43,463 nucleotides of DNA from a virus. A program made the position numbers and the translations under genes. Below are positions 1 to 13,600 of this stretch, piece by piece (positions within the stretch are counted from its first letter, which is position 1; every line of letters starts with the position of its first letter). The stretch is taken from IMG/VR virus record IMGVR_UViG_3300032322_001303, positions 1-43,463 of that record. One strand, given 5' to 3'. The notes under the pieces are model-generated. The model was not told where the DNA came from, made no database searches, and was given only the letters and a program-made list of their open reading frames with translations.

Positions 1-816
1 GTCAGCGTATGTTGCTTGTAATCTAGCACCTGTACTTAATTGCCATAAACCAGTAATATTACCTCCACCTGCTAATTCTGTAGTAGTAATTTTATTTGGA
101 GCGATATTACCTGTGAATTGAGTTACTGCATTTGCACCTGTTAAGTAGTCAAAAACGTTAGCGTTTGTGTATGTACCTGCAGGATTAAATGACGCACCAT
201 TAGCGTACATATATCTGTCACATTTTATACCAAATGCGTTTGAAGTCCATCCAATATTGCCATTTTGCATGGTCCAATTACCCTGTGCTGACCAAGCTCC
301 TACAATTGTGCCTGCTGTGGTGGCTCCACCTGTAGTAATTGAAGTTGTATTTGCAGATCCTATAAATGCAACAGTTAAGTTAGCATTAGCCGCAAATAAA
401 TTACCAGATACGTTAGCTGTTGTAACTGTCAGTGAGTTACCAATTATCGAACCATTAGAAGTAATATTACTAGCTACAATATTACCCGTTGCATTCACGT
501 TAGCTAAAGTTGCATTACCTGATGCAGTTGTTGAGGTAAGTGTAATCCAATTACTAGCAACAAGTGTTCCGTCAGCTGGGCAAATACAAAGGGTGCTTGT
601 GTTTGTGTTAAACCATAGTTGCCCCCTTAATGGGTTAGGGGGAGGGCTGGAACTTGCGTAACTTTCCAATTGACGCACAAAATTCTGATCCAATGCCTGT
701 CCATAATTTGATTTATTTCGTCCAGGTAACTGTAATGATGTGCTGGTAGTATTGATAGTACCGTCTTGAATCGTAGTGAGTACAGTACCGTCGCTTCTAA
801 TTATTGTATATGCCAT
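1..816 (-). CDS. Fiber-like virion structural protein, C-terminus cut by window edge
   Basis: The frame stays open from an ATG at 814-816 to the left edge, giving 272 codons with no stop. The start has a GGAG box about ten bases upstream and a late-type GATAAATA box just before that. The N-terminus reads MAYTIIRSDGTVLTTIQDGT and is followed by GRNKSNYGQALDQNF and a LRGQLWFNT segment. This N-terminal layout is common in fiber or minor tail proteins of cyanophage-type T4-like phages, where it probably anchors the protein to the virion (family knowledge from memory). From about residue 90 the chain is rich in Asn, Thr, Ala and Gly with repeated NATGNI/VASN-type strands, as in beta-structured fibers. 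It is the last gene of the minus-strand tail block. The receptor-binding end is outside the window, so the role in adsorption is inference. Confidence 0.8.
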   Translation of the reverse strand, partial: MAYTIIRSDGTVLTTIQDGTINTTSTSLQLPGRNKSNYGQALDQNFVRQLESYASSSPPPNPLRGQLWFNTNTSTLCICPADGTLVASNWITLTSTTASGNATLANVNATGNIVASNITSNGSIIGNSLTVTTANVSGNLFAANANLTVAFIGSANTTSITTGGATTAGTIVGAWSAQGNWTMQNGNIGWTSNAFGIKCDRYMYANGASFNPAGTYTNANVFDYLTGANAVTQFTGNIAPNKITTTELAGGGNITGLWQLSTGARLQATYAD

Positions 817-845
817 GTGTTTTTACTCCAATTTTTTAATTTTAG

Positions 846-853
846 TATTTATC
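846..853 (-). promoter_or_regulatory. Late-type promoter box GATAAATA
   Basis: The minus strand reads GATAAATAC in the short gap between the 206-residue gene and the fiber-like gene, about 30 bases before the fiber start. It resembles the T4 late promoter TATAAATA. The same octamer occurs before three other minus-strand genes here. Function is inferred from motif and position. Confidence 0.6.
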
Positions 854-1474
854 TTATATGGTAACAAGGTTTGTTAAACTTTGTATACGCACAGTGTAAT
901 CTATTTGAATCTGCCTATTTAGGCTTTTTTGAACCGGGTGAAATATCACATGGGTCAAAAGTCTTGTTTGATCATTTCCTGCAGTGTCAGTGCCATAATC
1001 AGCTAATAACCCTATCTCATCAAACGTATAGGTTGATTCTAGTTGAGTGCTATTATCAAATGCTGACTGTCCTGCTGGTTCTCCGTAATCGAGGAGACAT
1101 TGAACTACAATATCACTATAAACTTTACCAATCACATGAGATACTACCATCTTATTCCTAGCTGGGTCAGTATTAAGTACACTGGTATCGTCTACGATCT
1201 TTTCATATGTCTGATTGTATAATGCTGCATTTTGCCCTGTAGTGTTAGGTGGCAAATATGTTATAATTCCAGTACTGTCAATACTAGCACCCCCGTTACC
1301 AAATGCCATTTTGAAAATACCACCGTAACCTCTATTACTTAGAGTATCCGCTATGGATTCTGACATATTTTCATAATGAATAGCATTCTTTTTGTCTACT
1401 AAAATTTCTCCTGTTACAGGGTCAGAAATTTTGACAAATCCTTCTATTTTTAACTGATAATTTATTGTGGACAT
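854..1474 (-). CDS. Conserved T4-like virion structural protein (206 aa)
   Basis: The start chosen is the ATG at 1472-1474, which overlaps the TGA of the upstream mini-gene as TGATG. An in-frame TTG one codon earlier would add one residue but is less likely. The protein begins STINYQLKIEGFVKISDPVTG and contains YENMSESIADTL, FGNGGASID, GIITYLPPNTTGQNA, DYGEPAG and HVIFHPVQKSLNRQIQIDYT. This pattern matches, from memory, a family found beside baseplate or fiber genes of cyanophage-type phages and usually annotated only as structural. No catalytic motif, signal peptide or membrane segment is visible. Its first 35 residues resemble the preceding 48-residue protein, suggesting a shared attachment element. 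Its exact place in the virion is unknown. Confidence 0.85.
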   Translation of the reverse strand: MSTINYQLKIEGFVKISDPVTGEILVDKKNAIHYENMSESIADTLSNRGYGGIFKMAFGNGGASIDSTGIITYLPPNTTGQNAALYNQTYEKIVDDTSVLNTDPARNKMVVSHVIGKVYSDIVVQCLLDYGEPAGQSAFDNSTQLESTYTFDEIGLLADYGTDTAGNDQTRLLTHVIFHPVQKSLNRQIQIDYTVRIQSLTNLVTI

Positions 1475-1620
1475 CAATCGTCGCCTCTTTTTTGTACTAG
1501 TACCTCTGAAGTTTTTGGGTCAAAAATCTTAATTGCTGAACTGAAAATGAATCCAGCGTTTTCGTCTGGTTTAGATTCACTCTTTTCTTTTTTTGTGTCT
1601 ATTTGGTCTTTTTCAGTCAT
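1474..1620 (-). CDS. 48-residue mini-protein paralogous to the N-terminus of the next gene
   Basis: A short frame starts at ATG 1618-1620 and ends in a TGA sharing one base with the next start (TGATG), a typical sign of translational coupling. An AGGAG box lies 13 bases upstream and overlaps a GATAAATA late box. The first 20 residues are charged and probably flexible. The rest, GFIFSSAIKIFDPKTSEVLV then QKRGDD, aligns with VKISDPVTGEILVDKK of the following 206-residue protein. It is therefore probably a real gene made of one small beta element also present in its neighbour. It may be a tail-attached accessory subunit, but that is inference. The gap between the giant gene and the 206-residue gene would otherwise be empty. 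Confidence 0.75.
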   Translation of the reverse strand: MTEKDQIDTKKEKSESKPDENAGFIFSSAIKIFDPKTSEVLVQKRGDD

Positions 1621-1626
1621 AATATA

Positions 1627-1634
1627 TATTTATC
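1627..1634 (-). promoter_or_regulatory. Late-type promoter box GATAAATA overlapping a Shine-Dalgarno
   Basis: The minus strand reads AGGAGATAAATATATATT just before the mini-gene start. The late box and AGGAG share bases, so initiation at this box would remove the AGGAG from the new transcript. Either the box is a chance match or the mini-gene is translated mainly from longer read-through transcripts. Confidence 0.4.
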
Positions 1635-1642
1635 TCCTATTT

Positions 1643-4600
1643 TTAGTCTCGTTTTAAGAAATTAGCAGGAACAGAATTGCTTATTTGTAGGGGATCCCCG
1701 TTGGCTGAGTAATCGTCACTATTCCAAACTTTATCATAATAGAATGGATCTAATACGTCTTTTGTAGACAGACTTAAAACATTGGAGTATATTTCGTGTA
1801 CCGGAAGAACCGCCGTTCCTTCAGCCCCTCTAACTATATTGGTAATAGTATTTTCTTCAATATTAATACCTCTAAATGTGATTTTTTCACCGTTAATTAT
1901 AACAGTATCTCCAAATCTTAAAGTGAATTCAAGTATATCATTATCTTCTACCCCAGCTGTAAATATGACTTCTGTTGTAGAATTTACTGTATTTAAATAA
2001 TAAGAGGTTTTAGCTAATTCTGTTCCTGTTGTGAAATTATATACCGTCAGCAGCACAATATCCACAATGTTATAATTTAAAAAGCAATACAGATTTTCAG
2101 TTGTAGTGTTGTAGGAAACTCTAATCTGTTCATAAGTTACATCAACCAATTTTGACACATCTTTGACTGATATCGTAGTATCTGTAGGGAATAACGGTTC
2201 TACTAACCATGTTCTATTTTGAATATTACTGTTAGCTATAGTCATTTCACCCTTCTTGTTAACTAGCAATGTGTACCAAAGTTCGTTAGGAGTTGGTGAA
2301 GGCATATAACTAGTAACAATAACAGTTTCTCCTAAGGCTATAGGTGACATGATACTAAGCCTATTATTTGGTTGATTAATTCTTAAATTATCAGGAGTAA
2401 CTCTAGTTCCGTTTATATGTACAAACAGGCGGTTAACATCAACCACATCAAAACTAGGTTGAGTCAATTGTATCGTATCTGAGTATTTCCAAATATAACC
2501 GCCTGATCCAGCTCCATTAACAAAGTATGTTCCGTATGTGTTACCAACTACCGGAATACTTAAATTAGTGTCAAGATATAATTCAAATGGATAGTAAGTC
2601 ACTGCATTTTCTACGTATGTTGGTAACACTCTTACATAAAATATGTTATTATTAATTTCAGGTATGTTTTTTACTCCATCTATTAATACCTGGTCTGTAT
2701 TAACAAAATTTGGATTAATTGCAGTAGTAATGATAACCGGAGTAGCAGGAGTATTTACATAGTAAATTGGTGTTACTCTTATTGTAGTGGAGCTTTGTGT
2801 TACGAAAGACTGATTGGTTGTATCATTAAATGAAGTGACACTGACTATAGTGGTTGCTGCAATCACAGGTAGTATTGTTAATGTGTTCCCGACTATAGTA
2901 TAGTCAGTAGTGTTTCTTGCTCGTATTCCATTTACCTCTACTACTGCATTAGAGGGATTAGCTCCACTCATTGAATTAGTTAGGGTAAATGTTCTTGGTC
3001 CACTAGTGTATTGGAACACCTGTGTTTCTGGCATGCAGTATTGATAATTACTTGATGCGGGACCAAACAATGCATAACTGACATATTCCGTAAGATTATC
3101 AATTACAGAGGTAAACACTATTTTTATTCTGTTAGTTGCATCAGGTTCAATTTTATAATCAACGTTGATTACCTGTTTGATTCCATTTACATAGACCAAT
3201 GGATATAGATAAACGCCATCTTTATATGGGTAATTTGTATCAATGTAGCTTACATTATTTGTAGTATCTAACTTAATAGGAGTTGTATCAGATGTACCTT
3301 TAACCTCTTGGTTTCCTCCGCCAATATCATAAACCTCAAAATAAATTTGTTCTGTAGAACTTAGTGTCCCTGTTAAAGTCACTGATTTATTTACCCAATC
3401 AATAGACTGTATTCTTGTCAAACTTGTTTGTGTTGGAACATCGTTGACACCATAAATTCTTGTTGCTCTTGTGTTTGAATTAGATACAACATAAACTGCG
3501 ATCTGCGTTGGATATTTTGATACATTTCCAAAGTAAAAACCTGTTGTTTGTGCTAAGTCAAGTGTAAGTCCAAGAACATTAAATCCAAAATTTTCATAGG
3601 TAGCTGGATCCCAAAGTGATCCAGGTGTCGTTTTTACAGTTAATTGCAAGTTATCTGACACTATTGAAGGAATCATTTCTTCAGGACCGTATCCTGATAA
3701 GAAAGTTTCTCCCTTAATATTATATTCAGGTTCGTCAGCAACTAAGAAAGAAATATTTTCCCAGTCTATAACATTAGTGCTTCTTAGTATTGTAGAATTT
3801 TCACCAACCACAATAAAATATGTTCCGTCAAATGCGATTTCATTTAGATTATTGATAGATATTCTAGCAGTTTGATTCCAAATCAAACCGTCACCGCTGT
3901 AAAGTATAAATCCATTATCACATATTAAAACATAAGTGTTAAGTGCATAAATCCCATGATTAATCTGTTGGTTGAATGCTGGTCCTAATATTGTTGCTGC
4001 AGTCCAATTACTTGCATTTGTTGACCAGTATATTTTACCGTTATCTCCTGCTGCTACAATTTTAGTTGGTGAACTAAAAACTACATTAAGATTAGAATCA
4101 AAAGTTTGATTTGTATTGATCCACGTAGTGCCATTAAAACTTATAATTACTCTGGCTTGATTAGAAAAAACAGGAGATGGAGTGTTTTCACCTTCAATTA
4201 TAGATGTGCCATTACCTACCGCTATGAATCCCTCAAAACTTAAACTACTAGACCCTGCTACATAGGTGACAGAGTTAAGAACATTTGGTAATCTACTACC
4301 AAAACTAAATCCTGTTCCCCAAGCAGTAGCATTAATACTACTTAAAATATTATTTCCTACAGAAACATAAGTGTTGTTATAATAAACAACATCATATAAT
4401 TCGTCATTTGGAGTTTCTACAGATAACGTATCAAATCCTGTAACATCAAATGGTGCATCATCATATACAGTATAAGATCCTACACTTACCCAATTAAAGC
4501 CATCATAACTTATTAATAATGGAGCACTATCATTTTGAGCAGAAATTACATAAAAAGATCCTGAATATATTAAACTTGTAACATTTATTGGAACGTCACT

Positions 4601-7600
4601 TATCTTTTTAAATAGCCAATCTCTTCCTGTAGTGCTATAAAGAATTGTTGCGTAGGTAGGTGTATTCCCTACTGCCACATATTTGCTTCCATCAAACACA
4701 ACACTTTTTATATCAATGTCTGAAGGGTAAAAAGGTTTTCCTTGTAAATTAACATCTAACTCAATGTTCTCATCAAAATTATTACCTAAATTTGTGCCAT
4801 TAGGATATTCTAATCCTGTCATTAACAATGGTAAATATTTACCGGGCATGTTAACAGTTGGCTGGTAATATGTAACAATTCTATCTAACGCATTGATGTA
4901 TGGATAGTCACTTTGTAATAACTCCCATTTAGCTAAATCAAAAGTTGCGTCCGTATTTGATACTATACATTTGTACAATTTATTATTGTATGCTACTAGT
5001 GACGCTGCAGGAGAAGCGAACGGCTCAGGATAAAATCCAATGTCTCCAGTAGTGAATATGAACGGATTAGACATTGTGTTCTTAACCGGATCTGTGAGTA
5101 TAGAATTGTTGTACAGTCTAACCTGTGTTGGACTTATTGGCACTGTATAATATTCTGCATATGCATTAGAACAAATTCCTGTAAGTTTATAGAAAGTTAT
5201 AGCACCGGTAAGAGCAAAAGTAATAGTTATTATTAAATCGTTAGCCGGGGACGTGCCACCTAGCGATGTACCAGGAATAGTAATTGTATCTCCTGTACTG
5301 TAGATATTTCCAAAATCTTTTATGTCAATAGAATATTCATTTAAAACAGTTTTGCCGTATATTCTAGGACTAGTAACCCAAATAATTGCACCTCCAGATC
5401 CGGAATCATCGTAAATGTACGGTGTCGTTAATCTCGCTGACTTATAAAAATAAAGTTTTGTTTTATTTAAATAACCAGGAGATAAACTACTATTTGCATA
5501 GTTTAGTGTAACAATAACATTGTTAGTGCCAGATTCTGTAGTGACTGCTGAAATAGGGATAGTTGCTCCCTGTAGGCTTGATGTAACTACAGTAGACGGT
5601 ACACCTTCTACCGAATAAGTTAGAATTGATCCAGCGAGTGTAGTGGTAAGCACTGTTATAGTACAACTATTCGTAGGTGCTACACCGCCTAAGTCATTAC
5701 CTGAAATTGTAATTACATCATTAGGTGCATAGCCTAAACCACCACTGTTTACATCTGCAGTGTAAACTCCAAGATTGTTTCCAGAGGAATAAAAGTTTGG
5801 TGGTTCATCTTCATTTCCATAAATCCATGCGTACACATCAAATATAGCGTCGGATCCTCCAGCTGGACTAACCGGTCCTGAAACAGAGGTGTATGGTATA
5901 GCTGTTGCTAACTTACTAGCATAACTTGCATCGTTGCCAATACTATTGTAAGTTGAAATATAGAATTGGTTAGGCTCCCAAACTGTTACCTCAGGTCTAT
6001 AGCTAGTTCTATCAAATTTTAAGACAGGAGTGATCTGTCTAGTAGGTGCATTACTTGACATTGGAATTAATCTAGCACCCAATGTTAGAACATGATCATT
6101 GCTTACGCTTCTACCCTGAATTAAGGGCAGTCTATGAGTATCAGTTATTGCATTAATTTTTGAAATATAAAAAGCTATTGCAGTTGGTCTATTTTGATTT
6201 GCCAATGTCACTTCTGGTTTTTGTAAGCCATATTCAATAAGTCCAATATAGTAATATTGTTTATCTATTAAGCCTAAAATAGGTAAAGTATTATTACCTT
6301 TCTTGTATTGCAATAAATCTCCAGTTTCAAATAACTCAAATGGAACATTGACAGTAAAATTAGTGTAATTTATATCAGCAGTATCAAAATAATGTTCTAT
6401 CGAAGGTTCTACTATTAATTCAGGTAAAACTTTGTATCCTTCGCCCGCATTCAAAACTGATACATTAACTACTTCGTCCCCTGATAGTTGCGCTTTTAAT
6501 GATGCCTGTACTTTTGGAGCAGGAAAAACTGATGTATCAACATAGGTAATAATATTAGGTGGTTCTGTATACCCTCTGCCTGAATATAAAACACTGACTG
6601 CAGGTAAGTCTATATAAATTGTTGCTCCTGGCATATGATCAACAACTTGTGTGTCTAAAGCACCACGTGTCAACCCAGATAATACACCTAAATCTCTATC
6701 TACATTAGTGTAACCAATGTATTCATTGTCAATTTTAATGACACCTGTTACAGGATAACCAAATGCATTATCTACTACAATTATTTTAGTTGCAACAGGA
6801 ACATATTCTTTTAATAACCCTATCAAATAATTTGATTTACCTTGTAACTTGACTCCGTAGTTGTTAAACCATTGATTATATTGAGGTTCATTCCATATCG
6901 TATCAGATGCGTTATATTGAGAAGCAGCAGTAGTTTCACTAAAAACTAATTCTGGTGTTACAAATGATTGTAGTTCACTATTCCATTGTGCTGGCAAATC
7001 AAAATCTGTGATATCCCCGTCATAAACATTAGTTTTAGTATATTTTAAACTAAAGTCTTTTAATTTTACTCTGTAAGGTTTAACTTCGTTAATATAACCA
7101 TATAAGAAATCTTCATTGTCTCTTTGGAAATTCTTAATCTGTTCTAACTCTCTCAATGTGTGATCAACGTCTAAGAAAGAAGTTTTATTTAACCAAGGTA
7201 AATAGTTACCAAATTCATCACTTTCTGTAATAATATAATTAAAGAGTAAAATCAATCCTTGATTTCTGTAAATTAGTAAATTTTCAGTAAATACTTCTTC
7301 GTTTAATCCACGGATTATGTAGTAAGTTTCTAAAGAAGGGAAACTATCATAAGGTTCGCTATCAAAGAAACTATCACCAAATCCTATTCCATTTATAGTA
7401 TAATCATAAAGAGAACTTTTTATTTGTATAGTTCCTAATTCTAATCCTATTCTTTCCCAATTACTATTCTTATAAATGTAAACTTCTCTTTTTCCGTTAC
7501 TGTTTGTATTAACTCCAGCAATCATATTTTCATATGGAGTTAATTTATCCAAATCATAATATTTAGATACATCAATATCAGTGCGGGTAGAATTGGAATA

Positions 7601-10600
7601 GCCCTCTGCCCACCAATTTACATATTCCCAATAATCATTTGTATCAAAATTGTCACCGGTAATAGTGAAAAATGCCGGAGCATTAGCACCAGTAAGAGCA
7701 ACTCCACCTAAGGACAAGAAACTAGGATTTTTAAGTTCAGTAATAGGAAACTGTAGCATCACTCTATTAGCGAACTGTACGTAATTTTCTAATGCATTTA
7801 GTCTATTATAGAAGAAGCTTTGGTTAGGTCTTAAACTTGTTCCAGTTTGTAATAATCTAGGTAATAAAGGGTTAGGAACAGACTGACCTTGTGCATCCAC
7901 ACCGGCAAAGCTATCTAACAATTTTTGATATAAACCATCCGGTCTTACAAGATTATTGTATAGTGTAGGTAGTCCAGGTAGAAAGTCCTCTGCGTAGCCA
8001 TCTCTTATTAATTTAAATTCTGTGTGTGCAACATCACTGCCACCATTTGATTTGTAACCTAAATGTAAGCTTGTAAAATTAGAACTTATAAATTCAAAGG
8101 CATTGTATAAAGCAAATACATTTTGCTTTAGTGGAGCTAAAAACGGAACTCCTGAAGTGATTGGGTTCGCAATATAAGACGAAATTATATTATCAGAAAG
8201 CTTTTTATCTTCTCTTAATATGTCGCCTATATCTTTGACCCAGTAGTAATACCTTGTGACTACTGTGCCGCCATCTACTACTTCATACAGGGTTGTGTAC
8301 GCATCAATATCATATACTGTTCCAGCACCAGTGTAATTAATTGGTAATACATCACTTTGAATCCATGTGTACACTGAAACTGCGCTTCCTGGAAATACTG
8401 TTCCCCAGTATTTGCTATTATAAACGGTATCATTTTGGTGATAGTCTATGAATTTTGTTTGTGATGTGTCAAACCATAATTTACCTATATAGTCTTGACC
8501 CCATACAACTTTTCTATTATTATTGCTATTATATCCTGCAGGATCTGTACTTGAAATATAATCAAGATTTTCTCTAACTACCCCTAAAAGTTTACCTTGT
8601 AGTGGATCAATATAATCTAAATTAACTATGGTTAAATTATTTAAATTGTTATATATTGAAACGATATGTAGCTTTTCAATATCTACTGTATTGGTTGGGC
8701 TTCTATAAATTGACCAGTTTGGTTTATTAGCAGTGTTTCTAAAAATATTCACTCGGCCATTAACAGTACCAGTTAAATAGTTTGGTGATCCAATAATAAC
8801 GTTATAATTGTTAAACGCAATATTATTTCCGTAATATGGCGCATTACCTACTGTAGTTATTGTATCGTTTACTAACTGTCCAAGAACAAATTTTCCTATA
8901 TTATCAATACTTTCATTATATGTACCTAAATAATCATATACATATGCTGATCCTGAATCAAGTAATACTTCAACAAAAACAGTAAAGTTATTGTCAAAAA
9001 TTGTATCGTTGGTATAATCCTCATCATCTGTAAAATCAAAATAAGTTTGAGTATATCTATTACTTGTTGGTGCTGTAATTACAACTGAATTTGATTCATT
9101 AAACTTTATTGCAGTACCATACTGAGTATTATTTTGTATATTAGGATCATGTAATTCTTGTGTCTTTTTATAATAAGTGATACCCAAACTTGCAAAATTT
9201 GCTTCTGCAAATACTGTTAGGTTTAACTTATCTTCAATAACATTTAAACTCTGATTTATCAACTGGATAACCAATTTGTTATCTACCGTTTTAGATGCTA
9301 CTACATTTGGAATATTTGCTTCATTGATTGCCGTAATAGCATTATTAATTCCAGTAGACGGTAACGTTACTAGATAACCATTTATTAAAATGTTTATTTG
9401 ACTTAATAAATTATAGGCGCTTGTTCCTGTAATAATACCAAACTTTTTACCAGCATTTGTATATCGTAATACAGTGCCTTCTGTTCCGGTAGCATCAACA
9501 ATATCAAATGGTGAACCAATTAACAATTCATTACCTAAATTATTGTTGCTTAGTCCTTTTCCGTATAATATACCTACACGTGGATTAGTAACTTCACTGT
9601 ACCCTACTAATGTTTGACTTAAAATAAAATCGTTACTTTCTACAACTATTAAGTCTCCTGCCTTAAGTACAATCTGTGGCAGAATAGTTAAAATATTTGT
9701 AGATATGGTATAAGTGCTATTATCTAAAACAGTACCATTTAGTAATACAGTTACAGAATTTGTCGGAGTCCACGCTAATGTAAAATCAGTTGCTATTGTT
9801 TGTATTGGAGTAAATCTATTTTCAAATACCTGTCTTACTCTATTATAAACATAAACAGCACCCGTATCAGTAAATGCACTAAAATCTTGATTAGGTGCAC
9901 TTACAAAAAGTTGTGTTCCATTATAATTTGTAGAAATATTTGTACCAAAATTTGTTGCTGAACCCGCATCCGTAATTGTCGCTACGCTAGTGTAGTTGTA
10001 ATATGCTCTGTATACAGTAGTACCTGAAGCTACGTTAGAGAAAAAATTTCCTTCAATAGTAAATGTTGTTATATTGGCGCTAGAACTATAATCACCTGTT
10101 ATTATTTTATATGTTTGAGTACCTGTTGTATTAGAAAAACTTACCATTTGTCCTTCTAATAACAATGATCTACGGTCTCCTGATACTTGAAATTGTGTTC
10201 CGTTTGCTACAATTGCTGAGGTTAGAGTATAACCTATGCTAGTATAAGTTAAATTTGTATTTTTTCTATATACAAAAACCTGTCTCGTAGAACTTTTGCT
10301 TACAAAAAAGTAATTACAATCATCTGACATTACAATTTTATCTGTAATGCCACTTATATTGAAAGAATTTTGCAATGCTACTGCTTCAATTTTTTCAGTT
10401 TGTACTAGTTCATAAATGTAGGCTGTACTTGTCGATGCAGATTTTAGTATTGCTAAGAAATTTTGTTTTTTATCCATGCTAGCACCAAATCCAGTTGGAC
10501 TTGATGATAGTGTAATTGTTTCGTCTAAATTCCAAAAATTTATGCTTGATTCATATTTGTATCTATAAACATTTCCTGCACCCGAGTCTGCTAAAAAGTA

Positions 10601-13600
10601 ACCTAATTTTGTATCATATGCAACACTACTTCCAAAAGAAGTTGTAGGTGTAGGTTTAGTAAATGTTGTAGCACCTTGATAGTTTATTGCTTTTCTATAT
10701 ACAGCCCAAGTACCGTCTATGTTTTCATCTACCCAAACTGTGCTTAAAACGAATTCCGTGTCAACTAAATTAAGATTACCTATATCTTTTGGAGAATTTA
10801 CTCTTTGATTTTGTAATTTAGATACGATGCCACTTCCTTCTACGTTTGAAAGTGATAATGGTAAACTTAAATCTATAATTACGGATGTTGCGTTACTAGT
10901 TCTTATTATGATATAAAATCCATCAACAAAAGTAGAATAGTTTAGTATGAGAATAACGTCATTTGTAGATAAGTTATGGGGCTTATCAAAAATCACAGTA
11001 CATGTACCATTTAAATTATTGATTACATTTACAATGGACACAGGTGATTCAGGATTTAAAGAGATTGTCGCATAAACTTTCCAATTACCCTGAAAGTCTG
11101 CTATCCAAATATATTGATTTTTTAATATGTCATAAATTGAAACTGCATTTTGATTTAAATTGCCTACTCTAAACGAATGTGCTACAACATCTTCAAAATT
11201 TACATACCCTGCAGAAGGTAACTGATTCATTTTATAAGATGGTAATAATGGTAATATGTTTATACTTTCAGGAACTCTACCATAGTTTGTTAAGCCATAA
11301 AGAGGAACTTCTTGCATTGATCCTTCTTCTGCTATTCCATTTATAATACTGACTATAGCAGGATTACCATTTAGTTTTTGTTCTTCTAATTTGAATTCAA
11401 TGTAATTTTGATCAAGTACACCACCGTAAAGTCCTATATTGATTGCCCAATTTTCATAGGTAGTATAGTTGATTACACCCGTTTGCAACGTGATATTTTG
11501 AATTGCAGAAGTAGCCTGTTTGCTGCCCTTTTCAACAATCATTGTTTTATAAAGATTTACCTGAGAGATATCGTCTAAGTTTGCAGCGACTAGATATTCT
11601 CTTGGTCTATATCCTATTAATGAAAAAGCCAAAAGATCGGCATCGTTTTCTAGATTAGCTTTATATGAATCATAATATAATGTGCTTTCATATGCTCTAC
11701 TACTTGCATTAGGTAACAACCCTTTTTGTATTTCATCATAATCTACTTTTACCCACAATCCCTGCTGGAAAGTTGCGGAGGGTTGAATTATCTCGTTTGA
11801 AGCATAGTAATTATTTTTATATTTTACAATAACACCCTTGGTGTATTTTGTATTTGCTTGCCATTCTACAACATTATCCTGATTTAAAATAAAACCCTTT
11901 GTATCAACTGTTCCGTCCCAAATAGCTGTTTTTGCACCTTTCAGTAACATACGATATTGTCTTAATCCTGTATTTGGATCGTATATCAAATCGTTAAATA
12001 AGGTTACATTGTCAAATACAATTGCATGTTCAATGTTACTTAAATTCGCATTAAAATAGGAAATAGTATCATCAACTTTTATTGGTATAGCAGAAAATTC
12101 TACTCCATCACGAACAATTGACATGTCCTTAATTTGTATAGGAATCAAGTTTTGATTTAATGCATAGTTTTGATCTTGTATGGTAAGTGGCTGTACAATT
12201 GAATTTTCTTTATTAATTGTAATTTGTTTAGCTAAAGGATTAATATTTAAAATAGATCCTGTTTCCCATCCTGCTTGAATCCAAACAAGAACCTCTTGAA
12301 TCATTTGATTCCAATTTAAAATTAAGTTATTTTCAACTTGATCAAACAATAGTCCTTGAGAGCTTAAATAATTACCGTATGAATTAATAAATTCAGCAAG
12401 TGCTTGTGGGGTTGTGAATTCAGTGCTGTAGGGCACAACCACAACTCTTTGACTAAAGTTCTTAGAAACTTTTACCGATAATGATCCCGAAGTAATGGTG
12501 TCATATTTTCCATTAATAATAGGTGCCAATACTTTAAAGTAAATTTTATTCTGACTATTTCCAAATACTTGATATCCTGTATCTGTTTTCTGAATTATTA
12601 CTGAACTATAAATTATAGAATCAAAGGGCTGATTTTCATGCAATAATACAGTGTAACTTTCATCTGGTATCAGTAGACTGTTGTTTTTGCTATTTGGAGA
12701 TCCCTTGTCTACATAAAATTTTAACAGTTCCTTATCACTGAAGCCAGCTAATCTGTAAACCAATCTTACGTCTAGGTTGTTTAAATATTGATTTAAAATG
12801 TCATAACCTGAGTTCCCACTACTTTGGATGTAGTCAACAATCCAATCTAAGTAACTATGCTGCGCCACTCCGCTACCATATAAAACTGAGCCGCTAGATG
12901 TAAATCTAAATTTATCGTTGACTAGATACTGATTAAATTCAGTATTATACTTGTAACTATCTAAATTTTCACCCAAAGCAAAAAACTTTGCAGGCTTACA
13001 AAGTGCTAGAATTTTGACTAAATCAAATGGCCAAGAACTACTCTTTAAATAACTATATTCTGCAGGACCCCAGTCTCCAACTTTCCAAGGTGTTTGAAAG
13101 GTCAGCTCATCATAATTGCCAATAACTGAATTCATTGGGTCAACAAGATTACCTAAGTCATTAACGGGTAAAACTTTAAGTAGACCAGGTCTTTTTCTAG
13201 ATTCAATTATAACAGGGTTACCATTATTATAATCGTATCCGTTCTCCATATCAGTCCATAGCACTAAGTTATTTTTAGTGTACGGTGGTAAACCATAATA
13301 ACTATCCCACCAACTAGGCTTATTTGTATATCCTATCATCTCCCAAGGCGTAAGATTTGGCGTTGTGGTGTCAAAGAACCAGTTATATAAACCTTTCCAA
13401 TTACCACGTTTTACGACCGTATTGTCTAATCTATTTGTAGCTTGATAATAGTTATAGGTGTAAGAATTAGTTGACACATAGTATTGTGACTTATAATCTA
13501 TTCTATTTTGACCTACCCAGTTTAAGAAAGATAATGAATAAAGTTGTGCAATTTCATCATAATTATAATTTGTTTTTCTAAATTGTCCAGGTAACACTTC

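Noticed and set aside
167-661. Plus-strand open frame opposite the fiber-like gene
   Set aside because: The minus-strand frame has a start site, a promoter box and a known N-terminal pattern; the plus frame has none of these.
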